A stretch of 64,000 nt of DNA from Oscillospiraceae bacterium. Its GTDB lineage: Bacteria > Bacillota > Clostridia > Oscillospirales > Ruminococcaceae. The translations under genes were made by a program, and so were the position numbers. The notes beneath the pieces are model-generated. The model was not told where the DNA came from and did no database searches. It saw only the letters and a list, made by a program, of their open reading frames with translations. The stretch is taken from assembly GCA_016291435.1 (NCBI GenBank), contig JAEEXH010000003.1, forward strand, positions 29,937 through 93,936, written 5' to 3'. Within the stretch, counting starts at the first letter, position 1; the number at the start of each line of letters is the position of its first letter. Shown here piece after piece: positions 34,877 to 44,034 of this stretch.

Positions 34877-36048
34877 TCATTTTTCCTGCAATCGACATCA
34901 TCGGCGGACAGTGCGTGCGGCTCGTGAAGGGCGACTACGCAACGGCATCGAAGGTTGCCGAGGATCCGCTTGAGACCGCCAAGAAATTTGAAGCCGCCGG
35001 CGCCGAGTGGATCCACATGGTCGATCTCGACGGCGCAAAGGCAGGCTATCCGGTCAATACGGAAATTTACCGCAATATCGCGCAGAATACGAAGCTCAGG
35101 GTCGAGGTCGGCGGCGGCATCCGCACGCTGGAGACCATCGGGGCGTATCTTGATCTCGGCATCGCCCGCGTGATCCTCGGTTCGGTCGCGCTCAAGAACC
35201 CGCAGCTTGTCGCGGACGCCGTGGCGAAATTCGGCAGCGACCGCATCGTGGTCGGGATCGACGCGAAGCATGAGATGGTCGCGACAGAGGGCTGGCTTGA
35301 GACGAGCGAAGTGCATTACATTGACCTTGCGCTCGAAATGATCAAGGTCGGCGTCACGACCTTCATCTTCACCGATATTTCAAGGGACGGCACGCTCTCC
35401 GGCGTCAATGCAGAGCAGCTCCGCAGGCTCGCTGAGGCGACCGCACCCTACGGCAGCAGGATTGTCGCGTCCGGCGGCGTCCACACGATTGATGATATTG
35501 TCATCTGCCGCGATCTCGGGCTCTACGGCACCATCGCGGGCAAGTCGCTCTATCAGGGCACGCTCGATCTCCGCGAGGCGATCGAAACGGCTGAGACCGT
35601 GAAGCTCCGCCCGATGACGATGGATGATTACGATGCCGCCTATGCGATGTGGGTCGCCTGCGGCAACGGGCTCAACAATGTGGACGATTCCCGCGAGGGC
35701 ATTGCGCGCTATCTTGCCCGCAATCCCGATACATCCTTTGTCGCGGAGGAAAACGGTGTCCTCGCAGGCGTCATTCTCTGCGGGCATGACGGCAGACGCG
35801 GCATCATCCAGCACACGGCGGTGCTGCCGGAATTCCGCAGACGCGGCATCGGCAGACGGCTTGTGCAGAAGGCGCTCGATGCGCTGAAGGCACAGGGCAT
35901 CACGAAGGTCTTTCTGGTCGCGTTCAGGAAAAACGAGGGCGGCAACGCCTTCTGGGAGGCAGAGGGCTTCCGCCTGCGGGAGGATCTCAACTACCGTGAC
36001 CGTGCGCTCACCGAGCTGATCCGCTTTGACCCGGATTATGTAAAATAA
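34873..36048 (+). CDS. hisA: HisA isomerase fused to a GNAT acetyltransferase
   Basis: The 391-residue protein is a fusion. Residues 1-239 are a complete HisA (ProFARI) TIM barrel: FPAIDIIGGQCVRLVKGDY, VEVGGGIRTLETI, the catalytic Asp in FTDISRDGTLSGVN, and GVHTIDDIVICRDLGLYG. After YQGTLDLREAIETAET, residues about 243-391 form a GNAT domain: KLRPMTMDDYDAAYAMW, TAVLPEFRRRGIGRRLVQKA (acetyl-CoA loop R-R-x-G-I-G), and FLVAFRKNEGGNAFWEAEGF. HisA is normally about 240 residues. The acetyl acceptor is unknown. No stop or frameshift lies between the two parts. Confidence 0.93.
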   Translation: MIIFPAIDIIGGQCVRLVKGDYATASKVAEDPLETAKKFEAAGAEWIHMVDLDGAKAGYPVNTEIYRNIAQNTKLRVEVGGGIRTLETIGAYLDLGIARVILGSVALKNPQLVADAVAKFGSDRIVVGIDAKHEMVATEGWLETSEVHYIDLALEMIKVGVTTFIFTDISRDGTLSGVNAEQLRRLAEATAPYGSRIVASGGVHTIDDIVICRDLGLYGTIAGKSLYQGTLDLREAIETAETVKLRPMTMDDYDAAYAMWVACGNGLNNVDDSREGIARYLARNPDTSFVAEENGVLAGVILCGHDGRRGIIQHTAVLPEFRRRGIGRRLVQKALDALKAQGITKVFLVAFRKNEGGNAFWEAEGFRLREDLNYRDRALTELIRFDPDYVK

Positions 36049-36072
36049 GAGAGAAACAAACAAGGTGTAACA

Positions 36073-36117
36073 ATGGGCATGCTCAATCTGAACAACAAAG
36101 AGGAGGATGCTTTATGA
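36073..36117 (+). other. Possible 14-codon upstream ORF overlapping the serpin start
   Basis: ATG 36073 opens a 14-codon frame (MGMLNLNNKEEDAL) whose stop TGA overlaps the serpin ATG (ATGA). An AAGGTG element lies 4 nt before it, and the serpin SD (AGAGGAGG) is inside it. It could be a translational coupler, or chance. Confidence 0.3.
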
Positions 36118-37382
36118 CAAAAAAACGAATCACCTGTATATGCGCAGCACTCGCTGCCTGTGCCCTGCTGACATCCTGCGGCATGACCGCAGACGATCTC
36201 ATGAGCGGGATCTCCGCTGCAAAGACAGACGGCAGATCTTCCGATGACCGCTTCTGCACAGCCGAAACAGACTTTGCGCTCGCGCTGCTGCGCGGTGAAA
36301 CAGCCGCACAGCCGCAGCAGAATGTCGTGCTTGCGCCCTATTCGCTCTCGCAGACGCTTGCGATGTCGGCAAACGGCGCAAAGGGTGACACCCTTGCCGA
36401 AACCGAACAGCTTTTCGGCGGGCTGACGGCTGAGGAGCTGAACAGCTATTTCTCGGGCAATCCGGTCCCCGCTGTGAAGAAAAGCAGCGCACGCCTGCTC
36501 TCTGCCAATTCGATCTGGTTCCGCGATCAGGCGTCGCTCGATGTGAAACCGGCGTTTCTGCAAACCAACGCCGACTGCTACGGCGCGGATATTTTCAAGG
36601 CGGCATTCGATGACAGCACCGTCGCCGATATGAACGCATGGATCTCAGAGAGCACAGACGGCGCTGTCAAAAACGCCGTGCAGTCTCTTGATCCGACAAC
36701 AGAGCTCAGCCTGCTCAATGCGCTCAGCTTTGCGTCGGAATGGGCAGAGAAATACGAGGAATCATCCATTTCCCCGGACGGCATCTTCTGCACGGAATCC
36801 GGCGAACAGCAGGCAGCCGTATACATGTATTCCGATGAAGCCGTGTTCCTCCGGTCGGAGGATGCGGTCGGCTTCACAAAGCCCTATCGCGAGCTCGGCG
36901 GGCATGTCTATGAATTCTGCGCCGTGCTCCCGAACGAGGGCATCTCCCTCGGCGACTATCTGTGCACAGTCACCGCAGAGACCTTCCCGCAGCCTGCTCC
37001 GGATGCCTGCACCCGTGCGGGTCTGCCGAAATTCGGCTTTTCCGCAGACCGCACGCTCAATGACACGCTGAAAGGCATGGGGCTCTCTGCCGGTTTTTCG
37101 GGCGACACCGCCGATTATACCGATATGGCGACAACAGATGACGGAAACATCTATCTTAGCAGTGTGCGCCAGATCGTGCGCGTCGATGTGGATGATGAGG
37201 GCACCAAGGCAGAGGACATTACGATTCAGGATCATGCTGTTTCGTCTGCGGACCCGAGACCTGAGGGGCAGCAGAATGTCACACTCTCCCGCCCGTTCCT
37301 GTTTCTGATCCGCGATGCCGACACAAAGCTCCCGCTCTTTGCGGGCGCGGTCTATTCCCTGAATGAAAACGCTGCAAACTGA
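36114..37382 (+). CDS. Serpin-family lipoprotein
   Basis: The 422-residue protein has a lipobox (CALLTSC-G, Cys about 21), so it is likely exposed on the outer membrane face. The serpin fold is indicated by FALALLRGE, NVVLAPYSLSQTLAMSANGA, SSARLLSANSIWF, LSLLNALSFASEWAEKYEES, the hinge-like DDEGTKAEDITI and the signature NVTLSRPFLFLIRD, then LPLFAGAVYSL. The proximal hinge has E-G-T (P16-P14) but charged residues at P11 and P10 (E, D) where inhibitory serpins have small ones, so inhibition is uncertain. It sits between hisA and hisF, which is unexpected. Confidence 0.85.
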   Translation: MTKKRITCICAALAACALLTSCGMTADDLMSGISAAKTDGRSSDDRFCTAETDFALALLRGETAAQPQQNVVLAPYSLSQTLAMSANGAKGDTLAETEQLFGGLTAEELNSYFSGNPVPAVKKSSARLLSANSIWFRDQASLDVKPAFLQTNADCYGADIFKAAFDDSTVADMNAWISESTDGAVKNAVQSLDPTTELSLLNALSFASEWAEKYEESSISPDGIFCTESGEQQAAVYMYSDEAVFLRSEDAVGFTKPYRELGGHVYEFCAVLPNEGISLGDYLCTVTAETFPQPAPDACTRAGLPKFGFSADRTLNDTLKGMGLSAGFSGDTADYTDMATTDDGNIYLSSVRQIVRVDVDDEGTKAEDITIQDHAVSSADPRPEGQQNVTLSRPFLFLIRDADTKLPLFAGAVYSLNENAAN

Positions 37383-37409
37383 TGCAGCAGCAAACAAAGG
37401 AGTCTCAAT

Positions 37410-38165
37410 ATGCTTGCAAAACGCATTGTGCCCTGTCTCGATGTGAGACACGGCAAGGTCGTCAAGGGCGTCAATTTCGAGGGCGTCAGAGATGTCGGCG
37501 ACCCGGTCGCCTGCGCCGCGGAATACAACCGGCAGGGCGCAGACGAGATCGTCTTCTATGACATTGTTGCCTCGCACGAGGGGCGCGGCACCTTCCTTGA
37601 TGTTGTGCGCGATACCGCAAAGCAGGTGTTCGTCCCGCTGACGGTCGGCGGCGGCATCTCGACTGTCGAAGACATGCGCGAGACGCTCCGTGCGGGTGCA
37701 GACAAGATCAGCATCAACTCAGCGGCGGTCAGGAATCCGCAGCTCATCTCAGACGGCGCGGAGATCTTCGGCTCGCAGTGCATCGTCGTCGGCATTGATG
37801 CCAAGCGCGACGGCAAGGGCGGCTACACGGTCTACGCGAACGGCGGCAGAATCGACATGCATGTGGATCTGCTGAAATGGGTCGAGGAGATCGAGCGGCG
37901 CGGCGCCGGCGAGATCTGCCTGAATTCCATCGACACGGACGGCGTGCGCGGCGGCTTCGACCTCGAAATGCTGAAGGCGGTCTGTGCGCGTGTGCGCATC
38001 CCGGTGATCGCTTCGGGCGGCGCGGGGAAGCTGAGCGACTTCGCGACCGTTTTTCAGGAGACCGAGGCGACTGCTGCACTCGCGGCATCGCTCTTCCACT
38101 TCGGTGAGCTGACAATCCCCGAGGTCAAGGCGGACTGCCGTGCAAAAGGCATTGCGATGAGGTAA
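37410..38165 (+). CDS. hisF: Imidazole glycerol phosphate synthase, cyclase subunit
   Basis: The 251-residue TIM-barrel protein starts [20 protein letters not shown], with catalytic Asp at 11 (CLDVRHG) and Asp in [37 protein letters not shown] and [17 protein letters not shown] complete the family pattern. It forms the IGP synthase heterodimer with HisH, although the serpin gene separates it from hisA here. An AAAGGAG SD precedes it. hisG, hisD, hisC and hisI/E are not in the window. Confidence 0.97.
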   Translation: MLAKRIVPCLDVRHGKVVKGVNFEGVRDVGDPVACAAEYNRQGADEIVFYDIVASHEGRGTFLDVVRDTAKQVFVPLTVGGGISTVEDMRETLRAGADKISINSAAVRNPQLISDGAEIFGSQCIVVGIDAKRDGKGGYTVYANGGRIDMHVDLLKWVEEIERRGAGEICLNSIDTDGVRGGFDLEMLKAVCARVRIPVIASGGAGKLSDFATVFQETEATAALAASLFHFGELTIPEVKADCRAKGIAMR

Positions 38166-38169
38166 CAGC

Positions 38170-39054
38170 ATGATAAAAGCACTGCGAAAGCTCTTCGGCG
38201 GCATTCGCATGACATGGCCGCGGGTGATCGGCTTTGCGGTGATCACCGCGGTCTATACAGCAGTGATGCTCCTGCTTCCGTGTACGGAAAATACTTCTTT
38301 CCGCGACATCGGCGGAGATGTTCCCTGCTGGATCCTCTTTGCCGTAATCATCATTGCAAACTGCCCGACGGCGAAGGAATCCGCCTGCAAAACCTTTGTG
38401 TTCTTTCTGATCAGCCAGCCCCTGGTTTACCTGTTTCAGGTGCCGTTCAGCGAGCTCGGATGGTCGCTGTTCCGCTATTATCCGCCCTGGTTTCTAATCA
38501 CGCTGCTGACATTTCCGGGCGCATGGCTCGGCTGGCACACCCGAAAAAAAGGAATCCTCTCCGGCGTAATCCTCTCACCGATGCTGATTCTGCTTGCCTT
38601 CTGCGGTTATACCTATCTGCAAATCACATGGCACGCTTTTCCGCATAAATTACTGTCCGGCATATTCTGCTTTGCAGCGATCATCCTGCTCCTTGCGGGC
38701 ATTCTCACGGAAAACAGGCAGCGGATCACAGCCGTTTTGCTGACGGCTCTGGTTACCGCTGCGCTTGTGTGGGTCACAGAGCAGAAATCACACAGCTCCT
38801 TCCGCTGTCCGCTGCCGGAGACGGTCAGCGCTTCCGAAATCGCAGAAGTGCAGATTGCGGATCCGGGCACTGTCACCGTGGATGAGGAGCTGCTGAAAGA
38901 AGACAGGCTTTCCGTTTCTGTAAAGGCGCCGTGTGAGACTGAGCTCCGGCTGATCGGTGCTGACGGCGCTGTGCTGGGACTTTATCAGGTACATGCCTAT
39001 TATGATGCATCCGGCACTTTATTGATAGACTGCGAATTGAAGGAATCACAATGA
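38170..39054 (+). CDS. Multi-pass membrane protein of unknown function
   Basis: The 294-residue protein has about six to seven TM segments between residues 15 and 200 (VIGFAVITAVYTAVMLLLP, WILFAVIIIANCP, FFLISQPLVYLFQV, PWFLITLLTFPGAWLGWH, GVILSPMLILLAFCGY, IFCFAAIILLLAGIL, AVLLTALVTAALVWV), followed by a C-terminal extracellular domain of about 95 residues that looks beta-rich. It starts 4 nt after hisF. No recognised family; it is probably an integral membrane protein with an outside sensor-like domain. Confidence 0.7.
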   Translation: MIKALRKLFGGIRMTWPRVIGFAVITAVYTAVMLLLPCTENTSFRDIGGDVPCWILFAVIIIANCPTAKESACKTFVFFLISQPLVYLFQVPFSELGWSLFRYYPPWFLITLLTFPGAWLGWHTRKKGILSGVILSPMLILLAFCGYTYLQITWHAFPHKLLSGIFCFAAIILLLAGILTENRQRITAVLLTALVTAALVWVTEQKSHSSFRCPLPETVSASEIAEVQIADPGTVTVDEELLKEDRLSVSVKAPCETELRLIGADGAVLGLYQVHAYYDASGTLLIDCELKESQ

Positions 39055-39155
39055 ACAAACAAGTATTTTGCCATGCCGCATTCTGGCACTGGCTGCATCT
39101 GCCGCTCGACGGGGATGCACGATATTGCAGAAAAACAAATACAGTGAGGTAACAA

Positions 39156-39983
39156 ATGAAGCGAATTTTCATCATTCCGGCGGCATGCCTTCTGCTGACC
39201 GCCTGCGGCACAGAGGGCAGCCGGCAGACATCTGCTCCCGCCGCACAGACCACAACCGCTCCGACGGAAGCCGCGGCACAGCCCGCGGACACCACGGAGT
39301 CTGTCACCGCAGAGGCGGAAACTGCCGCACCCGCAGAAAGCACGGTCGAATACCGCGTCGCGCTCAATCATATGATGCGCGGGATTGACGCGGAGCCCGC
39401 AGCAGCGCTCCTGCAAATGATCGAGGGCTGCACGGTGCTCGAACAGCAGCCTGCGAAACAATATGACGCGAATTTCTATTTCGGCAGCTTCTCCGGCGAG
39501 GGGCACGATTACCATTTGCAGCTCACCGATCAGGGCTGGGTCTTCATGCAGGACGAGGAAACGGCGCTCGGGGTCACTGAGGAGATCCGCAACCGCGCCA
39601 CGCTGCTGGTCAATCAGGCAGTCGGCGACAACTGCCCGCAGACGGCATCTGCCGATATGCCGCAGCTCACCTTTCACTGTGACCCGATGCCCGTCGGCAC
39701 GGGGATCCTCTATGCAACAGTCGATCAGACCGGGCTGCCCTATGATGCGGTGAAATGCGTCTCGCTCACAGACAGCAGCGGCAATGCACTCTATATCGAC
39801 ACGCTTGACGGCGGCAGTTATCTCGGCGACTGGGCAGACCTTTACGGCGCACCGACTGTGGTGCTGCTCGTCGATCCGGCTGTCATGCCCGCCGGCGACT
39901 ACACTGTGATGATCAACGGCAGCACGGCTTCCGTCTCGCTGCTGCCGGAACAGGATTATATCAATCTCAAAAACAACGGATAA
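39156..39983 (+). CDS. Lipoprotein of unknown function with Thr/Ala-rich linker
   Basis: The 275-residue protein has a clear lipobox (CLLLTAC-G, Cys 17), then a low-complexity linker of about 45 residues rich in Thr, Ala and Glu. The folded part contains NHMMRGIDAEPAAALLQMIE, FGSFSGEGHDYHLQLTDQGW, and an ending with LLVDPAVMPAGDYTVMINGS. It should be tethered outside. SD TGAGGTAA; separated by 101 nt from the previous gene and 12 nt from tyrS. No family recognised. Confidence 0.75.
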   Translation: MKRIFIIPAACLLLTACGTEGSRQTSAPAAQTTTAPTEAAAQPADTTESVTAEAETAAPAESTVEYRVALNHMMRGIDAEPAAALLQMIEGCTVLEQQPAKQYDANFYFGSFSGEGHDYHLQLTDQGWVFMQDEETALGVTEEIRNRATLLVNQAVGDNCPQTASADMPQLTFHCDPMPVGTGILYATVDQTGLPYDAVKCVSLTDSSGNALYIDTLDGGSYLGDWADLYGAPTVVLLVDPAVMPAGDYTVMINGSTASVSLLPEQDYINLKNNG

Positions 39984-39995
39984 GGAGTAATATCA

Positions 39996-41219
39996 ATGAC
40001 ACTTTACGAAGAACTTCAGCGCAGAGGGCTCATCGCCCAGACCACCGATGAGGCGGAGATCGCCGAGCTCATCAACAACGGCAAGGCGACCTTCTACATC
40101 GGCTTTGACCCGACCGCGGATTCCCTGCATGTCGGTCACTTCATGGCGCTCTGCCTCATGAAGCGCATGCAGATGGCAGGCAACAAGCCGATCGCACTGG
40201 TCGGCGGCGGCACCGGCATGATCGGCGACCCCTCCGGCAAGTCCGATATGCGCAAAATGCTTACCCCCGAGACCATTCAGCACAACTGCGAATGCTTCAA
40301 GAAGCAGATGAGCCGCTTCATCGACTTCTCTGAGGGCAAGGCGCTCATGGTCAACAACGGCGACTGGCTGCTGAATCTCAACTACATCGACGTGCTCCGC
40401 GAGGTCGGCGCATGCTTCTCGGTGAACAAGATGCTTTCCTTTGAGTGCTACAAGCAGCGCTGGGAGCGCGGTCTCACCTTCCTTGAGTTCAACTACATGA
40501 TCATGCAGAGCTACGACTTCTACCGTCTCTACCAGGATTACGGCTGCAATATGCAGTTCGGCGGCGATGACCAGTGGGCAAATATGCTCGGCGGCACGGA
40601 GCTCATCCGCAAGAAGCTCGGCAAGGATGCCTACGCAATGACCATCACCCTGCTGCTCAATTCCGAGGGCAAGAAGATGGGCAAGACCGAGAAGGGCGCT
40701 GTGTGGCTCGATGCGGAGAAGACCTCTCCCTACGATTTCTTCCAGTACTGGCGCAATGTCGGCGATGCCGACGTCATCAAGTGCCTCAAGATGCTCACCT
40801 TCCTGCCGATCGAGCAGATCGAGGAGATGGAGCAGCATCTCGATTCCGGCGCAGCTTACAACCAGGCAAAGGAGACCCTCGCCTATGAGCTGACCGCCCT
40901 TGTCCACGGCAGGGAGGAAGCGGAGAAGCAGCTCGCTGCCGCACGCGCAATCTTCGCAGGCGGCGGCAACAGCGCGGATATGCCTGCCACCGAGATCACC
41001 GCAGACGACCTCACTGACGGTCAGATCGGTCTGCTGACGCTGCTTGTCAAGGCAAAGCTCTGCCCCTCCATCTCTGAGGCACGCAGACTCGTCCAGCAGG
41101 GCGGCGTCACCGTCAACGATGAGAAGGTCACCGATCCGAAGACGCAGTATGCGCCGGGTGCGGAGCTCATCATCAAGAAGGGCAAAAAGGTCTTCCATAA
41201 GATCACATTCAACGCATAA
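39996..41219 (+). CDS. tyrS: Tyrosyl-tRNA synthetase
   Basis: The 407-residue class I enzyme attaches tyrosine to tRNA-Tyr. The HIGH-like motif is [12 protein letters not shown] and the KMSKS-like motif is [11 protein letters not shown]. Tyr-binding segments include [20 protein letters not shown] and [17 protein letters not shown]. The C-terminal S4-like domain ([32 protein letters not shown]) binds tRNA. The 12-nt upstream gap leaves no room for a T-box, so regulation must differ from that of many Firmicute tyrS genes. Confidence 0.97.
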   Translation: MTLYEELQRRGLIAQTTDEAEIAELINNGKATFYIGFDPTADSLHVGHFMALCLMKRMQMAGNKPIALVGGGTGMIGDPSGKSDMRKMLTPETIQHNCECFKKQMSRFIDFSEGKALMVNNGDWLLNLNYIDVLREVGACFSVNKMLSFECYKQRWERGLTFLEFNYMIMQSYDFYRLYQDYGCNMQFGGDDQWANMLGGTELIRKKLGKDAYAMTITLLLNSEGKKMGKTEKGAVWLDAEKTSPYDFFQYWRNVGDADVIKCLKMLTFLPIEQIEEMEQHLDSGAAYNQAKETLAYELTALVHGREEAEKQLAAARAIFAGGGNSADMPATEITADDLTDGQIGLLTLLVKAKLCPSISEARRLVQQGGVTVNDEKVTDPKTQYAPGAELIIKKGKKVFHKITFNA

Positions 41220-41251
41220 AAAAGATTTCATCGCAACAGGAGGAACGACAC

Positions 41252-42802
41252 ATGCAGGCAGATGTCGCAAAGCAGTTAAAGCAGGTATATGAAAACTGCG
41301 CATCTTGCGAGCAGCGGGGATACACCGTCTCCGTGCAGAACCGCACCATGCAGGATTACCTGCGCTTCACCATGCTGAAATTCTATGTCTATCTGGCAAG
41401 CTCCAACGGCAATATCTCGATGGCGGAAATCACATATCTCAATGACGCCCTCGGCTACACCATGTCGGCAGACCAGATCGACCGCTTCAATGTCAGCAGC
41501 AAGATCACCAAGTACAGTCTCAAGGACAGCATGATCACGATGATGATGCCGTTCCTCAAGATGGATCTCGAAACGCTGCCCATCGGCGGCATGAGCCTTG
41601 CCTTCATTGAGTTCATCAATCAGGCAGGTCTCGACTTCATGAATGTGGACGGCGGCAAGCCCGATCCGTTCATCATGCGCGATCTCGGCGCGCTCGTGCT
41701 GGCGCTCCGCAATTTCCGCATGGATTACATCACCAACTGGGAGGCAATGGTGCGCGAGCAGAAGCGCCGCGAGGAGCTTGCCAACCGTCCGCCCGTTCCG
41801 GCAGGCGGCAGCGGCAATTCTCCGTGGGGCAATCCCGCACCGAGAGCGCCGCAGACCCCGGCAGGCAGCAGCAATGCGCCGAAGAATCCTGCCGGGCCGC
41901 AGAAGCCCGCGCAGCCGAACGCAAACGGCGGCAATAATGCCCCCGCAAACGACCAGAATGCAGAGTCAGAGGAGCCGGAGCTCACGCTGGAGGAGCATCT
42001 CCAGAAGCTCGAGGAACTCACGGGTCTCGAAGCGGTCAAGCAGGATCTCAACAGCCTCATCAACCTCATCCGCGTCCGCAAGATGCGTGAGGAGCGCGGC
42101 ATGCCGCAGGCAGCGATCTCGCTGCACATGGCATTCCTCGGCAATCCCGGCACCGGCAAGACGACCGTTGCCCGCATCCTCGCAGGCATCTATAAGTGTC
42201 TCGGCGTCCTCTCGAAGGGTCAGCTCGTCGAAGTGGACCGCTCCGGGCTCGTCTCCGGCTATGTCGGTCAGACCGCGATCAAGACCAAGGAGGTCATTGA
42301 ATCCGCAATGGGCGGCGTGCTCTTCATCGACGAAGCCTATGCGCTCACTGCCGGCACCGGCAAGGGCGACTTCGGTCAGGAGGCAGTCAACACGCTGCTG
42401 AAGGAGATGGAGGATCACCGCGATGACTTCATCGTCATCGTCGCGGGCTACTCCGATCTGATGGAGGAATTCCTCGACAGCAACCCGGGTCTCCGCTCCC
42501 GCTTCAACAAGATCATCACCTTCCAGGATTACATGCCCGATGAGCTGGTCGATATCTTCAAGAGCATCTGCACGAAGTCCGGCATGGGCATCACTGAGGA
42601 GGCAGAGAAGGCGGTCTACGAATATTTTGTCGAGCGCTGCGGCCTGAACCTCAAGACCTTTGCGAACGCACGCGACATCCGCAATTTCTATGAGCGTGCA
42701 ATCACGAATCAGGCGAACCGTCTTGCGTCGATCGAAAAGCCGACGACCTATCAGCTCGCGACCCTCACCATCGACGATGTCACAGGCATCGAGCTGAACT
42801 GA
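41252..42802 (+). CDS. CbbX/SpoVK-type AAA+ ATPase with N-terminal TerB-like region
   Basis: The 516-residue protein has an N-terminal helical domain (about 1-170), whose YVYLASSNGNISMAEITYLN segment resembles TerB-like acid helices. A Pro/Asn/Gly/Ala-rich linker (about 178-235) follows. An AAA+ module lies from about 240: LTGLEAVKQDLNSLINLIRV, Walker A FLGNPGTGKTTVARILAGIY, Walker B GVLFIDEAYAL, sensor VIVAGYSDLMEEFLDSNPGL, arginine RSRFNKIITF. It matches CbbX/SpoVK/EccA-like chaperone ATPases that remodel protein complexes. Substrate unknown; no secretion genes are next to it. Confidence 0.88.
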   Translation: MQADVAKQLKQVYENCASCEQRGYTVSVQNRTMQDYLRFTMLKFYVYLASSNGNISMAEITYLNDALGYTMSADQIDRFNVSSKITKYSLKDSMITMMMPFLKMDLETLPIGGMSLAFIEFINQAGLDFMNVDGGKPDPFIMRDLGALVLALRNFRMDYITNWEAMVREQKRREELANRPPVPAGGSGNSPWGNPAPRAPQTPAGSSNAPKNPAGPQKPAQPNANGGNNAPANDQNAESEEPELTLEEHLQKLEELTGLEAVKQDLNSLINLIRVRKMREERGMPQAAISLHMAFLGNPGTGKTTVARILAGIYKCLGVLSKGQLVEVDRSGLVSGYVGQTAIKTKEVIESAMGGVLFIDEAYALTAGTGKGDFGQEAVNTLLKEMEDHRDDFIVIVAGYSDLMEEFLDSNPGLRSRFNKIITFQDYMPDELVDIFKSICTKSGMGITEEAEKAVYEYFVERCGLNLKTFANARDIRNFYERAITNQANRLASIEKPTTYQLATLTIDDVTGIELN

Positions 42803-42828
42803 GAACGCACCGTCTGAACCCGAACCGT

Positions 42829-42868
42829 CATGCTCCCGGCACTTTTGGTACCGGGGGCATCGCTTTTT
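42829..42868 (+). terminator. Intrinsic terminator after the AAA+ gene
   Basis: ATGC-TCCCGG pairs with CCGGG-GGCAT around the loop cacttttggta, followed by CGCTTTTT. It lies about 30 nt after the AAA+ stop codon and separates it from the XRE regulator. Confidence 0.7.
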
Positions 42869-42909
42869 CATCCGATTGCGCAAAATGCCCCTGATACGGG
42901 CGCTTTTCA

Positions 42910-42981
42910 GCGGTTTGCAACCGCCGGTTGACAAATTTCCAAGCGCACTTTCTTGTCTGCAACCGCGGTTTCTGCTATAAT
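42910..42981 (+). promoter_or_regulatory. Promoter and putative operator of the XRE regulator
   Basis: TTGTCT (42953-42958) and TATAAT (42976-42981) are spaced 17 nt. The spacer contains the palindrome AACCGCGGTT (42961-42970), and 40 nt upstream is the related inverted repeat GCGGTTTGCAACCGC (42910-42924). An operator in the spacer next to a DNA-binding gene suggests autoregulation. Confidence 0.55.
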
Positions 42982-43030
42982 GAGACCGTCGGAACAGATC
43001 CGACAGACAAACTGAAACGGAGGATACATC

Positions 43031-44029
43031 ATGATACTCGCAGAAAAAATCGCACAGCTTCGGAAGATGTCCGGCATGTCGCAGGAGGAGCTCGCAGAGA
43101 AGCTCCAGGTCAGCAGACAGTCTATTTCAAAGTGGGAGAGCGCACAGTCTGTGCCGGACTTAAAGCGCATCCTTGACATGGCAGAGCTCTTCGGCGTCAG
43201 CACCGACACGCTCTTAAAGGATGAAATGGAGCTTGCCGTCGGCGGCGAGCCCGCAGAGAGCGGCAGCGCCGGGGAAGCCCTCCCCGCGCTCCGGCAGATC
43301 TCGATGGAAGAGGCAAACAGCTTCCTCTCGCTGAAAACCGTTTCCGCAGGGCGCATCGCACTCGGCGTGATGCTCTGCATCCTCTCGCCGATCGCGCTGA
43401 TCATGCTCAGTGCCGCCGCAGAGACCGGCATGCTCGGGCTCAGTGAGACACAGGCAGCCGGCATCGGTCTGACGGCGCTCATCCTGCTGATCGGCTGTGC
43501 CGTCGCGCTGTTCATCACATGCGGGATGAAGATGCAGCAGTGGGAATTCATCGAGAAGGAGCCGATCGAAACCGCTTACGGCGTCAGCGGCATGGTCAAG
43601 GAGCGGATGGAGAAACACCGCCCGAAGAATGCACGCGACATCGCTGTCGGCGTTGTGCTCTGCGTGATCTCCTGCCTGCCGATCTTCATCGGGCTGATCC
43701 TGGAGCTCCCGGATTTCTTCATGGCATGTGCCGTCGGGCTGCTGCTCGCGGTCGTCTCGATCGGCGTGCTGCTGATCGTCCACACAAGCATCATCTCCTC
43801 TGCGATGCAGGCGCTGCTGGAGGAGGGCGAATTCTCCCGCGCACAGAAGGAGGAAAACCGCCGCAATGAGTCGGTCATGGGCATCTACTGGATCACGGCG
43901 ACGCTGATCTATCTGGCGGTGAGCTTCCTGACGAAGCGCTGGGACATGACATGGATCATCTGGCCGATCGCAGGTGTCGGCTGCGCGCTGCTGGCAGCCA
44001 TCCTGAAGGTGCTCCGCGCAAAGCAGTGA
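43031..44029 (+). CDS. XRE-family regulator with C-terminal membrane domain
   Basis: The 332-residue protein starts with a helix-turn-helix of the Cro/CI type (KIAQLRKMSGMSQEELAEKL, QVSRQSISKWESAQSVPD), followed by a linker and then about six TM segments between residues 110 and 325 (VMLCILSPIALIMLSAA, IGLTALILLIGCAVALFITC, IAVGVVLCVISCLPIFIGLI, FFMACAVGLLLAVVSIGVLL, TATLIYLAVSFL, IIWPIAGVGCALLAAIL). Such membrane-tethered XRE proteins are widespread in Clostridia and may sense envelope or membrane signals. It is monocistronic, with its own promoter and a large palindrome downstream. Confidence 0.85.
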   Translation: MILAEKIAQLRKMSGMSQEELAEKLQVSRQSISKWESAQSVPDLKRILDMAELFGVSTDTLLKDEMELAVGGEPAESGSAGEALPALRQISMEEANSFLSLKTVSAGRIALGVMLCILSPIALIMLSAAAETGMLGLSETQAAGIGLTALILLIGCAVALFITCGMKMQQWEFIEKEPIETAYGVSGMVKERMEKHRPKNARDIAVGVVLCVISCLPIFIGLILELPDFFMACAVGLLLAVVSIGVLLIVHTSIISSAMQALLEEGEFSRAQKEENRRNESVMGIYWITATLIYLAVSFLTKRWDMTWIIWPIAGVGCALLAAILKVLRAKQ

Positions 44030-44034
44030 ATAAT

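Noticed and set aside
39984..39995. T-box upstream of tyrS
   Set aside because: Only 12 nt separate the preceding lipoprotein gene from tyrS, too short for a T-box.
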